Origin: an uncultured Oscillospiraceae bacterium
GTDB lineage: Bacteria > Bacillota > Clostridia > Oscillospirales > Oscillospiraceae
Length of the DNA stretch: 64,000 nt
Reading direction: 5' to 3'
Assembly: GCA_910579965.1 (NCBI GenBank)
Contig: CAJTWF010000003.1
Span: forward strand, 1-64,000
Shown here: one piece after another, positions 56,161 through 64,000 of the stretch
Numbering within the stretch: the first letter of the stretch is position 1
Layout of the letters: each line of letters starts with the position of its first letter
Made by a program: the position numbers and the translations under genes
Notes under the pieces: model-generated
The model's database searches: none
What the model was told of the DNA's origin: nothing
What the model saw: only the letters and a program-made list of their open reading frames with translations

Positions 56161-57036
56161 TCAAAATACGGTGGCCGTCCACTGGTTGGTGTACACCTCC
56201 CCCGGGAGCAGCGCCATCAGATCGTTCTGCTGGGCCAGGTCCTCCACCACCCCGTCCCGGGAGGGCAGGCTCAGCCAGGGCTCCAGGCATACGAAGGGCG
56301 CGTCGCTCTCCGGCTTGTGCCAGATCCCCAGGTAACGCATCCGGGGGTAGGAGACCGTGACGCCTCGCGTCCCCTCTCCGGCGGAGAGGGTGACCGTGCG
56401 GTCCATGTTCTTGAGGATGATGGCGTCCCGGTCAAAGAGGTCATGGCGCAGCGGCAGGACCCGGCCCTCCTCCAGGGGGTAGGGCTCCTCCTGGCCGCCG
56501 ATCATGTAGTTTTCGCTCAGGAGCACCCGGCTGGGCTGGCAGGGACGGGCGAAGGTGAGCCGGTAGCCGGTGAAGGACCGCCCCGCCTCCAGGGGGACCC
56601 GGAAGCCGGGGTGGGCCCCCAGGCCAAAGTACATCTCCTTTTCGTCCCGGTTCTCCACCCGGTAGGTGACAGAGAGGGTGGAACCCTCCAGGCGAAAGAT
56701 GACGTCAAAGGCAAAGGCCCAGGGGTAGCAGGCGCGGGTCTCGGCGCTGTCGGTCATGCGCAGGGCGATTTGGTCCGGGCCCTGGTCCAGGGGGGTGAAC
56801 ACGGTCCGGCCGGCAAAGCCGTGGCGGGTCATGGGGTAGGTCCTGCCGCCGCAGGTATAGCTGTCCTGGGTCAGGCGGCCCACGTAGGGGAACAGGTTGG
56901 GGGCGCGGTTGCGCCAGTAGGCCGGGTCCCCGCTCCAGAGGTACTCCGTTCCGTCGCCGGCGGTGATGGACATCAGCTGCGCGCCCAGCTCGTCAATGGT
57001 CACGGTCAGCCCATCGCTGCGGATTGTGTGCTGCAT
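56161..57036 (-). CDS. aldose 1-epimerase family protein (LacX-like)
   Basis: A 291-residue member of the galactose mutarotase superfamily. Fold markers are N-R-A-P-N-L-F-P-Y-V-G-R near residue 45, R-H-G-F-A near 73 (catalytic His region), L-G-A-H-P-G-F near 140 and W-H-K-P near 240; these are typical of the LacX/YeaD-like subgroup. Two ATG codons stand in tandem; the second (57034-57036) is seven bases from GGAGG and is used. Sugar substrate unknown. Confidence 0.88.
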   Translation of the reverse strand: MQHTIRSDGLTVTIDELGAQLMSITAGDGTEYLWSGDPAYWRNRAPNLFPYVGRLTQDSYTCGGRTYPMTRHGFAGRTVFTPLDQGPDQIALRMTDSAETRACYPWAFAFDVIFRLEGSTLSVTYRVENRDEKEMYFGLGAHPGFRVPLEAGRSFTGYRLTFARPCQPSRVLLSENYMIGGQEEPYPLEEGRVLPLRHDLFDRDAIILKNMDRTVTLSAGEGTRGVTVSYPRMRYLGIWHKPESDAPFVCLEPWLSLPSRDGVVEDLAQQNDLMALLPGEVYTNQWTATVF

Positions 57037-57079
57037 CATTCGTTCCTCCATTTGTGTTGATATAGTCGCTTTTGCCTGC

Positions 57080-57108
57080 ATTATATCACAGGTTTCCCAC
57101 CGGGTAAA
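57080..57108 (-). promoter_or_regulatory. promoter of the epimerase-M29 peptidase operon
   Basis: Minus strand: TTTACC (57103-57108), 17 bases, perfect TATAAT (57080-57085), about 45 bases before the start codon. Confidence 0.7.
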
Positions 57109-57151
57109 GACCGCGTTTGGCGCCCCTCTGCCTGCGGCTGAGACGCACAAA

Positions 57152-57183
57152 GGAGCTGGCGGACGCTTCAGTCTGCCAGCTCC
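57152..57183 (-). terminator. terminator of the fapA-cheX-cheY operon
   Basis: GGAGCTGGC/GCCAGCTCC stem with a 14-base loop, five bases past the cheY stop, followed by TTTGTG on the minus strand. Confidence 0.65.
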
Positions 57184-57188
57184 TGCTC

Positions 57189-57551
57189 TTATGTCAGCGC
57201 CAGATCCAGCGCACCCAGCAGGCTCACCCGGTCAATGGGCTTATAGAGGAGGGTCTTGGCCCCGATGGCCATTGCCTCGTTGACGGTGTCGTCGTAGCCC
57301 AGGGAGGACACCATGATAATCCTGGCATCGGGGTGCTCCTCAATGATGATCTTGGCGGCCTCCAGGCCGTCGATCCCGGGCATAATAATATCCATGGTGA
57401 CGATATCCGGCTGCACCTCGTTATAGCGGGCGATCGCCGTCTCGCCGTCCTCGCAGAAGGCGGCCACTTCAAACCCGGACCCCTCCAGCAGCTTGCTGAT
57501 CTGCATCTCCATAGCAAGGGAATCATCCACAACCATAACCCTTTTTTTCAT
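57189..57551 (-). CDS. cheY: CheY-like response regulator
   Basis: A 120-residue single receiver domain. The acidic pair is Asp9-Asp10, the phosphorylation site is Asp54 (T-M-D-I-I-M-P-G), the switch Ser is in V-S-S near 82 and the conserved Lys is in Y-K-P near 104. No output domain. It overlaps the CheX gene by four bases. A partner histidine kinase and flagellar genes are not in the window. Confidence 0.93.
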   Translation of the reverse strand: MKKRVMVVDDSLAMEMQISKLLEGSGFEVAAFCEDGETAIARYNEVQPDIVTMDIIMPGIDGLEAAKIIIEEHPDARIIMVSSLGYDDTVNEAMAIGAKTLLYKPIDRVSLLGALDLALT

Positions 57552-58057
57552 AAAGCGGCACCTTCCTTTTGTTCACTTTGGCCCAGCAGCCCGCCGCCGT
57601 TGGCAGTTAACGCGTGGTGAATCAGCTGGGCGCTTTCATTTTCATCGCTGGAATAGGTGAGGACAATGTGCGGCAGGTGGTTCTCCGGCATGTAGCGGCC
57701 CTGGCAGAAGGCTGGGACGTGAAACCGGGCCGGCACCTTTGTAATTTGGTACAGCTGGGTGGCAACATGCCCGCACAGCACATTGAAGAACTCCTTGGCA
57801 AAGAGCTCCACCTCCCGGGACGTAACGTCCTCCTTCTCCATCATGCGCCGGGTCAGCCGGACAAACATGGACTTCTCCGCGCACAGGGACAGACTGGTGT
57901 GGTACCCCTTGTCAAAGGTGGTATAGACCGTACACAGCTCCCCTTCCAGCTGCGTCTGGCTTGAATGGAGGACGATCCCGGCCTCCCGCTGGGTAATATC
58001 CCGGACAACATGATCGAAAATCTCGGTCAGCCGCTCCCGCTGCATAGCAGTATCCAT
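57548..58057 (-). CDS. cheX: CheX-family phosphatase domain protein
   Basis: A 169-residue protein with the CheC/CheX/FliY-type active-site helix: Glu89 and Asn92 in K-E-F-F-N-V-L-C-G, the E-x-x-N that attacks the phospho-Asp of CheY. One such helix fits CheX, which acts as a dimer. Its stop overlaps the cheY ATG, so phosphatase and substrate are made together. This strongly suggests it dephosphorylates the CheY encoded here. Confidence 0.85.
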   Translation of the reverse strand: MDTAMQRERLTEIFDHVVRDITQREAGIVLHSSQTQLEGELCTVYTTFDKGYHTSLSLCAEKSMFVRLTRRMMEKEDVTSREVELFAKEFFNVLCGHVATQLYQITKVPARFHVPAFCQGRYMPENHLPHIVLTYSSDENESAQLIHHALTANGGGLLGQSEQKEGAAL

Positions 58058-58096
58058 GGATTCTCTCCTTTCTGCCGCATTGACTGCAAAAAGCGG

Positions 58097-59863
58097 CTAC
58101 ATCATCACGATCTCATCCCGTATCATGGTAATGACACAGTGCCGGGAGAGATCATGCACCCGGAACACCTCGTCCCCGATGCGGACCTTGGTGCCCGGAT
58201 AGGCCGCGCCGCACTCCAGCCGGCCGCTCTCCCGCTCCCGCTCCGGCGCCATGCGCTCCCGCCGCTCCTCCAGCTGCCGCAGCTTCATCTCCGCTGTGGC
58301 CAGCTTGATCTTCGCCTTGCTGAGGAGGCTGGACTTGACGGGGCTGTCCGGCTGGCACTCCAGCCGCTCCAGCTCCATCTCCATGGCGTTGACCGCCCGC
58401 TGGGTGATCTCCTGCTCAAAGCTGGCGCAGGGCTTCCCGCCCAGGACGATGGAGGTCTTGCACTCGGACTGGGAGCCCACGGTGTGGGCGCAGATCCGCT
58501 TGGCCGCCCAGACCCGGCCGCCCATGATAACGCCGCGGCCCGACTGGACCAGCACCTCCCCGCCGCAGTAGATGCTGCTGCCGATGATGCAGTCCGTCTG
58601 GAGGTTCTCCCGCACGGAGATGGTGGCGTTTTCAACGTATTTGGAGAAGATGCTCCGATGGACCTGAACGGTGGTGGTGCCGTCGCCCAGAATGCCCTTG
58701 ACAACGGCCAGATCCCCGCCGGCCTCTATGGTGCTGCCGGCCTCCACCACGCCGGCGATGTGGATGTTGCCCATCGCCCGGACCGTAAAGCCGCTGAGCA
58801 CGTTGCCGCCGATGTTGATGTCCCCCAGGAAGTCCAGATCCCCGGTGGAGAAATCCACGTTTCCGGAGATCTCCAGCACCGGCTTGACCTGGAAGCTCCG
58901 CCCGGTGAACTCCACGGACCCGTCGATGGAGGCCAGCAGCTGGGTCCCGTCCTCGCTGATCTCCGTGTTCCGTCCCTGGGGCAGGGGCACGTTCTTGCCG
59001 CTCTTGGCCGGGATCTCCTGGTCCAGCACCGTCCGCCCCGGCTCGCCCTCGGTGGGCTTGATCAGATGGCAGATCTCCTGCCCCTTCTCCACGTTGTAGA
59101 TGAGGTTGAGGGCGGTGTAGTCCACCTGGTCAAACTCATCCACCTCCAGCACCCGCTCAATAACCCGGGGGAAGTTATCCACGATGTTGCCGTTTTTCCC
59201 GTCAAAGGCCGGCTTCCCCTTGGCGATGAGGTACAGGTTGAAGTACCGCCTCTCGTCATGGGCGATGCGGTCCGCCAGGCGCGTGTCCACGCCGAAGCCG
59301 ATCTCGTTGGTAATCAGCGCCTCGTAGAGCATATCCCGGGAGAGCTCCTTCCCTCCGCCGATGGGCGGGAGGACAACCACCCAGGCGTAGAGCTTATCTG
59401 AGGAGAGGAAAAAGAGCGGAAGGGCGTCCAGAGCCAGGGCCTCATTCTCCGCCGTCTCCGCCGTCTCCGCCTCCTCCGGCTCCTCCCCCTTGGCGGGCTT
59501 CCTCCTCCGGGAGCCGCCGCTGCGCCCCTTGGCCTCCTTCAGCCTCGCGGAGCAGGCCTTGGTCAGCACTGTCCGCAGGCGGCCCAGCTCCCGATGCACC
59601 ATCTCCGGCGGGAGCACGCCGTCCTCGTCCAGGCAGAGACGGGGCGCGGGCAGATATCCGGCCTCCTGCCGGCGCTGGTTGTAGAGACGGTAAATCTGAT
59701 GCTCCGCGCTCAGCTCCAGCAGCGACTGGTTGAGCACGCCGGGGCCGGAGGACTCCGGAGCCTGCTCGGGTTCGGGCTCCAGCGTTCCGGCGCTCTCCTT
59801 GTCCGGCGGCTTCGCGGAGGGCTGGCCGCGCAGAAGCGCCGCCAGCTTATCCTTGATCGACAT
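58097..59863 (-). CDS. fapA: FapA/DUF342 polymerising protein
   Basis: A 588-residue cytoplasmic protein of the FapA (DUF342) family: a Lys/Pro/Glu-rich N-terminus, a conserved N-terminal domain (about 170-320, ending G-E-P-G-R-T-V-L-D-Q-E-I), then a long beta-helix (about 320-490; repeats such as I-S-G-N-V-D-F, I-N-I-G-G-N-V, I-H-I-A-G-V-V) and a C-terminal coiled coil. In Vibrio FapA influences polar flagellar assembly. Start chosen at ATG 59861-59863; a GTG 12 codons upstream is possible. It precedes cheX by 39 bases. Confidence 0.85.
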   Translation of the reverse strand: MSIKDKLAALLRGQPSAKPPDKESAGTLEPEPEQAPESSGPGVLNQSLLELSAEHQIYRLYNQRRQEAGYLPAPRLCLDEDGVLPPEMVHRELGRLRTVLTKACSARLKEAKGRSGGSRRRKPAKGEEPEEAETAETAENEALALDALPLFFLSSDKLYAWVVVLPPIGGGKELSRDMLYEALITNEIGFGVDTRLADRIAHDERRYFNLYLIAKGKPAFDGKNGNIVDNFPRVIERVLEVDEFDQVDYTALNLIYNVEKGQEICHLIKPTEGEPGRTVLDQEIPAKSGKNVPLPQGRNTEISEDGTQLLASIDGSVEFTGRSFQVKPVLEISGNVDFSTGDLDFLGDINIGGNVLSGFTVRAMGNIHIAGVVEAGSTIEAGGDLAVVKGILGDGTTTVQVHRSIFSKYVENATISVRENLQTDCIIGSSIYCGGEVLVQSGRGVIMGGRVWAAKRICAHTVGSQSECKTSIVLGGKPCASFEQEITQRAVNAMEMELERLECQPDSPVKSSLLSKAKIKLATAEMKLRQLEERRERMAPERERESGRLECGAAYPGTKVRIGDEVFRVHDLSRHCVITMIRDEIVMM

Positions 59864-59903
59864 ATTGCCGTCATCACTTCCTTTCCAAAGGTGTTTCACA
59901 AAA

Positions 59904-59918
59904 ATGAAACCATTTCAT
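59904..59918 (-). terminator. small hairpin between regulator and fapA
   Basis: ATGAAA/TTTCAT with a 3-base loop, followed by TTTTTG on the minus strand. It is short, so it may be only a weak terminator or attenuator between the XRE-cupin gene and fapA. Confidence 0.3.
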
Positions 59919-59933
59919 GAAAACGCCGCCACA

Positions 59934-60527
59934 CTAGAGCATATGGCCGGCGGTGCCGGACCGCAGCGGATTCGGGTAATTGATGGAGAGCAGCTCCGCC
60001 ACCTTGTTGGTATTGTTGGCCCAGTTGTGGGGCTGGTTGGAGTGGATCTGTACGCTGTCCCCGGGATAGAGGGTGTAGCGGCTGTTCTCCACCCACAGGG
60101 AGACGATCCCGGTGAGCACGTAGATGAACTCCTCCCCGGTGTGGGCGTACAGCTCCGGCACCAGCGTATCCGGATCGCTGAAGGGCATCAGCAGAAAACG
60201 CCGTGGCAGAAAGTCAAAGGCCTGGGTGTCGTGGCTGAGGATGCTCTGGATAATCTGGGGGCTGACCATGGTTTGATGGGTGCTGAAGCTGTGGACCACC
60301 GGGTCCTGCCGGTCCGGCGGCTCGGTGTCAAAGAAGGTGGACAGGGGGACCTCCAGGCACTTTGCGATTTTCGCCAGGGAGTCCACCGCAACGGAGGAGA
60401 TCCCCCGCTCGATCTGGGACAGGAAGCCCACGGAAAACCCGGTGAGGTCCCCCAGGTTCTTCAGAGTGTACTTCTTTTCTGTGCGCAGCGCTTTGATCTT
60501 TGCGCCAATGGTCTGATTGGGGTCCAT
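59934..60527 (-). CDS. XRE-cupin transcription regulator
   Basis: A 197-residue regulator with an N-terminal helix-turn-helix (about 8-65; K-N-L-G-D-L-T-G-F-S-V-G-F-L-S-Q-I-E) and a C-terminal cupin domain (about 110-190; H-T-G-E-E-F-I-Y-V-L-T-G near 135, P-G-D-S-V-Q-I near 165). The class commonly controls amino-acid or sugar catabolism near its gene. It is divergent from the hydroxyproline dehydratase operon and so probably regulates it, with hydroxyproline or proline as a possible ligand. ATG 60525-60527 with CAGGAG is preferred. Confidence 0.92.
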   Translation of the reverse strand: MDPNQTIGAKIKALRTEKKYTLKNLGDLTGFSVGFLSQIERGISSVAVDSLAKIAKCLEVPLSTFFDTEPPDRQDPVVHSFSTHQTMVSPQIIQSILSHDTQAFDFLPRRFLLMPFSDPDTLVPELYAHTGEEFIYVLTGIVSLWVENSRYTLYPGDSVQIHSNQPHNWANNTNKVAELLSINYPNPLRSGTAGHML

Positions 60528-60557
60528 ACCGCGTCTCCTGTTCTTTTGGATAATTCC

Positions 60558-60586
60558 ATTATACTTGATTTTCCTCTGGCTGTCAA
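60558..60586 (-). promoter_or_regulatory. consensus promoter of the XRE-cupin gene
   Basis: Minus strand: TTGACA (60581-60586), 17 bases, TATAAT (60558-60563): both boxes match the consensus perfectly. Confidence 0.92.
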
Positions 60587-60673
60587 CGAGGAGAAGCCGG
60601 GCCGGGCAGAACCGGATCCGGCGGCCCGGGGCGGGTTGACTGCTAAATATCAAAACAAACCGTCAAATTCTAT

Positions 60674-60703
60674 GGTTGACAACCGGGAGGATTGCAGTAC
60701 AAT
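60674..60703 (+). promoter_or_regulatory. promoter of the hypD activase operon
   Basis: TTGACA (60676-60681), 16 bases, TACAAT (60698-60703). GGTTGACAACC (60674-60684) is a palindrome that covers the -35 box and may be a regulator site; another GGTTGAC occurs near 60634. Confidence 0.75.
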
Positions 60704-60750
60704 GAGAATGAACGCAGGTTCATATTTATGAAAACCAAGGAGGGCAGTAG

Positions 60751-61641
60751 ATGGGAGCGCCGCTGGTATTCAATATCCAGAAGTACGCCATCCACGACGG
60801 CGAGGGCATCCGCACCACGGTCTTTTTCAAGGGCTGCCCCCTCTCCTGCCGGTGGTGCCACAACCCGGAGAGCCAGCGCTGGCAGCGGGAGCTGATGTTT
60901 CACAGAGACCGCTGTACCGGCTGCGGGGCCTGCGCCGCCGTCTGCCCGGAGGGGGCGGCCCAGAGCGGGGAGGGCTGCGCCGGCTGCGGGATCTGCGCCG
61001 GCGCCTGCGTCCACGGAGCCCGGGAGCTGGTGGGCCGGGAGTATCCCCTGGAGGAGCTGGTCCGGGAGCTGGAGAAGGACCGGATGTTCTACGAGCAGTC
61101 CGGCGGCGGGATCACCCTCTCCGGCGGCGAGGCCCTGGCCCAGGACATGGACTACATGGAGGAGCTGGCCCGGCGGCTCTGCGGGAGGGGCTACAGCGTG
61201 GATTTCGACACCTGCGGCCACGTCCCCTATTCCCATTTCCAGCGGGTGCTGCCCTACGCGGACGCCTTTCTCTACGACCTCAAGCTGCTGGATCCGGCGG
61301 ACCACCGGCGGTACACCGGCGCGGACAACCGGCTGATTCTGGAGAATCTGAGGCGGCTGAGCGCGGACGGGGGGAAGATCAACCTCCGCCTGCCGCTGAT
61401 TAAGGGCGTGAACGCCAGTGATGCGTACATCCGCCAGATCACGGCGTTTCTCAAGGCGGAAAATATCCGCGTCTACCGGGTGAATCTGCTGAAATACCAC
61501 GAGACCGGGCGGGGCAAGTATGAAAAGCTGGGAAAAATCTATGACCAGGCGGGCATGGCCCCGCCGGAGGACCAGTGGCTGGAGCGGGCGGCGGACATGT
61601 TCCGGCAGGACGGATGGACAAACATTCATATAGGAGGTTAG
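60751..61641 (+). CDS. glycyl-radical enzyme activase (radical SAM)
   Basis: A 296-residue radical SAM enzyme that makes the glycyl radical on its partner. The radical SAM cluster cysteines are Cys29, Cys33 and Cys36 (C-P-L-S-C-R-W-C). An inserted ferredoxin part holds eight cysteines (C-T-G-C-G-A-C-A-A-V-C at 55-65 and C-A-G-C-G-I-C-A-G-A-C at 76-86), as in PFL2-type activases. G-G-G-I-T-L-S-G-G-E follows. ATG 60751 has AAGGAGGG. The dehydratase gene starts four bases after its stop codon, so this is its dedicated activase (HypE-type). Confidence 0.95.
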   Translation: MGAPLVFNIQKYAIHDGEGIRTTVFFKGCPLSCRWCHNPESQRWQRELMFHRDRCTGCGACAAVCPEGAAQSGEGCAGCGICAGACVHGARELVGREYPLEELVRELEKDRMFYEQSGGGITLSGGEALAQDMDYMEELARRLCGRGYSVDFDTCGHVPYSHFQRVLPYADAFLYDLKLLDPADHRRYTGADNRLILENLRRLSADGGKINLRLPLIKGVNASDAYIRQITAFLKAENIRVYRVNLLKYHETGRGKYEKLGKIYDQAGMAPPEDQWLERAADMFRQDGWTNIHIGG

Positions 61642-61645
61642 ACCA

Positions 61646-64000
61646 ATGGCGGAGAGACAGGAGCGGGGCATGAACGAGCGCATCCGCAGGCTGAGAAGGC
61701 TGAGCGTGGAGACCCAGCCCCATATCGACATGGAGCGGGCCGTCCTGGAGACGGAGGCCTACCAGATGTACGAGGGCAGGGTGTCCGTGCCGGAGCTGCG
61801 GGCCCTGACGCTGAAGCATATCTTCACCCATAAGACCCTGTACATCGGCGAAGGCGAGCTGATCGTGGGGGAGAAGGGGGCCTGTCCCCAGTCCGCCCCC
61901 ACCTTCCCGGAGCTGTGCTGCCACACCCTGGAGGACATGCGCAACATGAACGACCGGGCGGTGGTCAACTTCACCGTCACGGAGGAGGACCTGAACATCC
62001 AGCAGGAGAAGATCATCCCCTACTGGGAGGACCGGTCCATGCGCCGCCGGATCCTGGACAGCATGTCCCAGGAGTGGAAGGACGCCTATGAGGCCGGCAT
62101 CTTCACCGAGTTCATGGAGCAGCGGGGCCCCGGCCACACGGTGGGCTCCGCCAAGCTCTACGAGAAGGGATATCTCGACTACCAGGAGGACATCCGGGCG
62201 GCCCTGGCCAAGCTGGACTACGAGAGCGCAGATGCGGAGGTCCTGAACCGGCGGGATCAGCTCAACGCCATGCTCATCGCCTGCGACGCCATTATGATCC
62301 TGGGCAGGCGCTACGGGGAGCTGGCCCGGAAGCTGGCGGCGGAGTGCCGGGACGAGCAGCGGAAAAAGGAGCTCCTCCAGATCGCCGCCAACTGCGACGT
62401 GGTCCCCGCCCACAGGCCGGAGACCTTCTATCAGGCCATCCAGACCTACTGGTTCACCCATCTGGCGGTGACCACGGAGCTCAACCCCTGGGACGCCTAC
62501 TCCCCCGGCCACTTTGACCAGCACCTGGGCCCCTTCTATGAGCGGGACACCCAGGCGGGCCTCCTCACCCGGGACCAGGCCCTGGAGCTGATGGAGTGCC
62601 TGTGGGTGAAGTTCTACAACCAGCCCGCCCCGCCCAAGGTGGGCATCACCCTCAAGGAGAGCAGCACCTACACGGACTTCGCCAACATCAACACCGGCGG
62701 CATCACCCCGGAGGGGGAGGACGGGGTCAACGAGGTGTCCTACATCATCCTGGACTGCATGGACGACCTCCAGCTGGTCCAGCCCAACTCCAACGTGCAG
62801 ATCAGCCGCAAGAACCCCCGGCGGTTCCTCAAGCGGGCCTGCGAGATCTCCCGCAAGGGCTGGGGCCAGCCCGCGTTCTACAACACGGAGGCCATCATCC
62901 AGGAGCTGATGAACGCCGGCAAGACCCTGGAGGACGCCCGGAAGGGCGGCTGCTCCGGCTGCGTGGAGACCGGGGCCTTCGGAAACGAGGCCTACATCCT
63001 CCAGGGCTACTTCAACCTGCCGAAGATCTTTGAGCTGGCCCTCTTTGACGGCGTGGATCAGATGACCGGCAGACAGCTGGGCCCCCGGACCGGCAGGGCG
63101 GAGGACTTCCAGACCTTTGACCAGCTCTGGGACGCGTACACCCGGCAGATCGAGTACTTTTTATCTGTGAAGATTCGGGGCTCCAACATCATCGAGGCAC
63201 TGTACGCCAAGTATATGCCCGTCCCCTTCCTGTCCATTCTCACCAACGACTGCATCGCCAGCGGGAAGGACTACAACGCCGGCGGCGCCCGGTACAACAC
63301 CAGCGTCATCCAGGGCGTGGGCGCCGGCACCATCACGGACTGTCTGGCTGCGGTGAAATATCATGTGTACGACAACCGGAGCTTCACCATGGCGGAGCTG
63401 CTCTCCGCCATGAGGGACAACTTCCAGGGCCACGACCGCATTCTGAATCTGGTCCGGAACAAAACGCCCAAGTACGGCAACGACGACGACTATGCGGACG
63501 GCCTCATGCGGAAGGTGTTCAACTACTTTGTGGAGAGCGTCAGCGGCCGGCCCAACATGCGGGGCGGCACCTACCGTGTCGACATGCTCCCCACCACATG
63601 CCATATCTATTTCGGAGATGTGATGATCGCCAGCCCCAACGGCCGGCTGGCCCACAAGCCGGTGAGCGAGGGCATTTCCCCGGAAAAGGGGGCCGATATC
63701 AACGGTCCTACCGCGGTCATCAAGTCCTGCGCCAAGATGGACCACCTGAAAACCGGCGGAACCCTCCTCAACCAGAAGTTCACCCCCGCCGTGGTGGCCG
63801 GGGAGGAGGGGCTGGACCGGATGGCGGATCTGGTCCGCACCTACTTCGACATGGACGGCCACCACATCCAGTTCAACGTGGTAGGCCGGGAGACCCTGCT
63901 GGCCGCCCAGAAGAACCCGGAGGAGTACCGCGATCTGATCGTCCGGGTGGCCGGATACAGCGACTACTTCCGCAATCTGGATAAGCCGCTCCAGGACGAG
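61646..64000 (+). CDS. hypD: trans-4-hydroxy-L-proline dehydratase (glycyl-radical enzyme), 3' end cut off
   Basis: The first 785 residues run to the window edge without a stop; by comparison with the roughly 790-residue family only a few residues are missing. The active-site Cys439 and Glu441 are in S-G-C-V-E-T-G, and the radical glycine (about 770) is in R-V-A-G-Y-S-D. Sites I recall as contacting hydroxyproline in the Clostridioides enzyme are kept: G-H-T-V, W-D-A, K-E-S-S-T-Y-T-D-F and L-P-T-T-C-H. It dehydrates hydroxyproline to pyrroline-5-carboxylate, allowing use of collagen-derived peptides. An extra cysteine stands just before S-G-C (G-G-C-S-G-C). TAGGAGG precedes the ATG. Confidence 0.92.
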   Translation, partial: MAERQERGMNERIRRLRRLSVETQPHIDMERAVLETEAYQMYEGRVSVPELRALTLKHIFTHKTLYIGEGELIVGEKGACPQSAPTFPELCCHTLEDMRNMNDRAVVNFTVTEEDLNIQQEKIIPYWEDRSMRRRILDSMSQEWKDAYEAGIFTEFMEQRGPGHTVGSAKLYEKGYLDYQEDIRAALAKLDYESADAEVLNRRDQLNAMLIACDAIMILGRRYGELARKLAAECRDEQRKKELLQIAANCDVVPAHRPETFYQAIQTYWFTHLAVTTELNPWDAYSPGHFDQHLGPFYERDTQAGLLTRDQALELMECLWVKFYNQPAPPKVGITLKESSTYTDFANINTGGITPEGEDGVNEVSYIILDCMDDLQLVQPNSNVQISRKNPRRFLKRACEISRKGWGQPAFYNTEAIIQELMNAGKTLEDARKGGCSGCVETGAFGNEAYILQGYFNLPKIFELALFDGVDQMTGRQLGPRTGRAEDFQTFDQLWDAYTRQIEYFLSVKIRGSNIIEALYAKYMPVPFLSILTNDCIASGKDYNAGGARYNTSVIQGVGAGTITDCLAAVKYHVYDNRSFTMAELLSAMRDNFQGHDRILNLVRNKTPKYGNDDDYADGLMRKVFNYFVESVSGRPNMRGGTYRVDMLPTTCHIYFGDVMIASPNGRLAHKPVSEGISPEKGADINGPTAVIKSCAKMDHLKTGGTLLNQKFTPAVVAGEEGLDRMADLVRTYFDMDGHHIQFNVVGRETLLAAQKNPEEYRDLIVRVAGYSDYFRNLDKPLQDE

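Noticed and set aside
1..64000. tRNA, rRNA, CRISPR arrays, riboswitches
   Set aside because: No cloverleaf, rRNA core, regularly spaced direct repeats or recognised aptamer motif was seen by reading; short or divergent RNAs could be missed.

Overview
The window is GC-rich, low-repeat, strictly prokaryotic DNA that is almost entirely protein-coding. The gene content points to an anaerobic gut Firmicute of the Oscillospiraceae type (Flavonifractor/Lawsonibacter/Intestinimonas-like; genus not resolvable by eye). The evidence is the set of indolepyruvate:ferredoxin oxidoreductase, a small 2[4Fe-4S] ferredoxin, histidine degradation through formimino-tetrahydrofolate, a glycyl-radical hydroxyproline dehydratase, ClpC, FapA/CheX/CheY, an ECF transporter S component, DUF969/DUF979, and strong AGGAGG ribosome-binding sites. 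No rRNA, tRNA, CRISPR array or intact insertion sequence was seen.

Layout. 0-0.4 kb: a degraded conjugation-ATPase tail and a terminator. 0.4-4.5 kb (minus): a peptide operon of DUF969-DUF979-M29-like peptidase-GyrI-like-pyroglutamyl peptidase, with a clear promoter and a perfect palindrome upstream. 4.6-8.1 kb (minus): a tightly packed four-gene operon of a cytoplasmic ParB-like/BMP protein, a metallophosphoesterase, a DUF4430 surface protein and an ECF S component. 8.4-10.9 kb (plus): rrf2-nifS-nifU for Fe-S cluster assembly. 11-34.4 kb (minus): one long exopolysaccharide/capsule cluster. It has an initiating sugar transferase, eight other glycosyltransferases, a Wzx flippase, a Wzy-like polymerase, an ABC exporter, a Wzz-like protein fused to a degenerate GGDEF domain and a second Wzz-like partner. 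It also has a DivIVA-like coiled-coil protein, a pyruvyl transferase beside an FrhB-type iron-sulfur protein, a pectate-lyase-like secreted protein and a membrane metallophosphoesterase. 35-40.6 kb (minus): iorB-iorA-symporter-acyl-CoA ligase for aromatic 2-keto acid fermentation. 40.9-42.2 kb (plus): DUF3796, a tiny HTH regulator and a pseudouridine synthase. 42.2-42.65 kb: an AT-rich gap holding DnaA-box-like 9-mers. 42.7-49.3 kb (minus): the hut operon (hutH-hutU-hutI-ftcD-fchA), interrupted between hutH and hutU by an inverted-repeat element that recurs at 54.7 kb. 49.5-57 kb: a P-loop protein, ferredoxin, clpC, an unknown membrane protein, a second M29 aminopeptidase and an aldose-1-epimerase-like protein. 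57.2-59.9 kb (minus): fapA-cheX-cheY. 59.9-64 kb: an XRE-cupin regulator divergent from a glycyl-radical activase and hypD, which runs off the right edge.

Together these genes describe a cell that lives on peptides and amino acids (pyroglutamyl peptides, histidine, aromatic amino acids, hydroxyproline) by iron-sulfur and radical chemistry, and that makes a complex surface polysaccharide. The polysaccharide cluster is as GC-rich as its flanks, so it does not look recently acquired. Most start codons were chosen by matching a Shine-Dalgarno site, and several differ from the longest open frame. Function calls rest on recognised motifs and family resemblance only; no database search was run.
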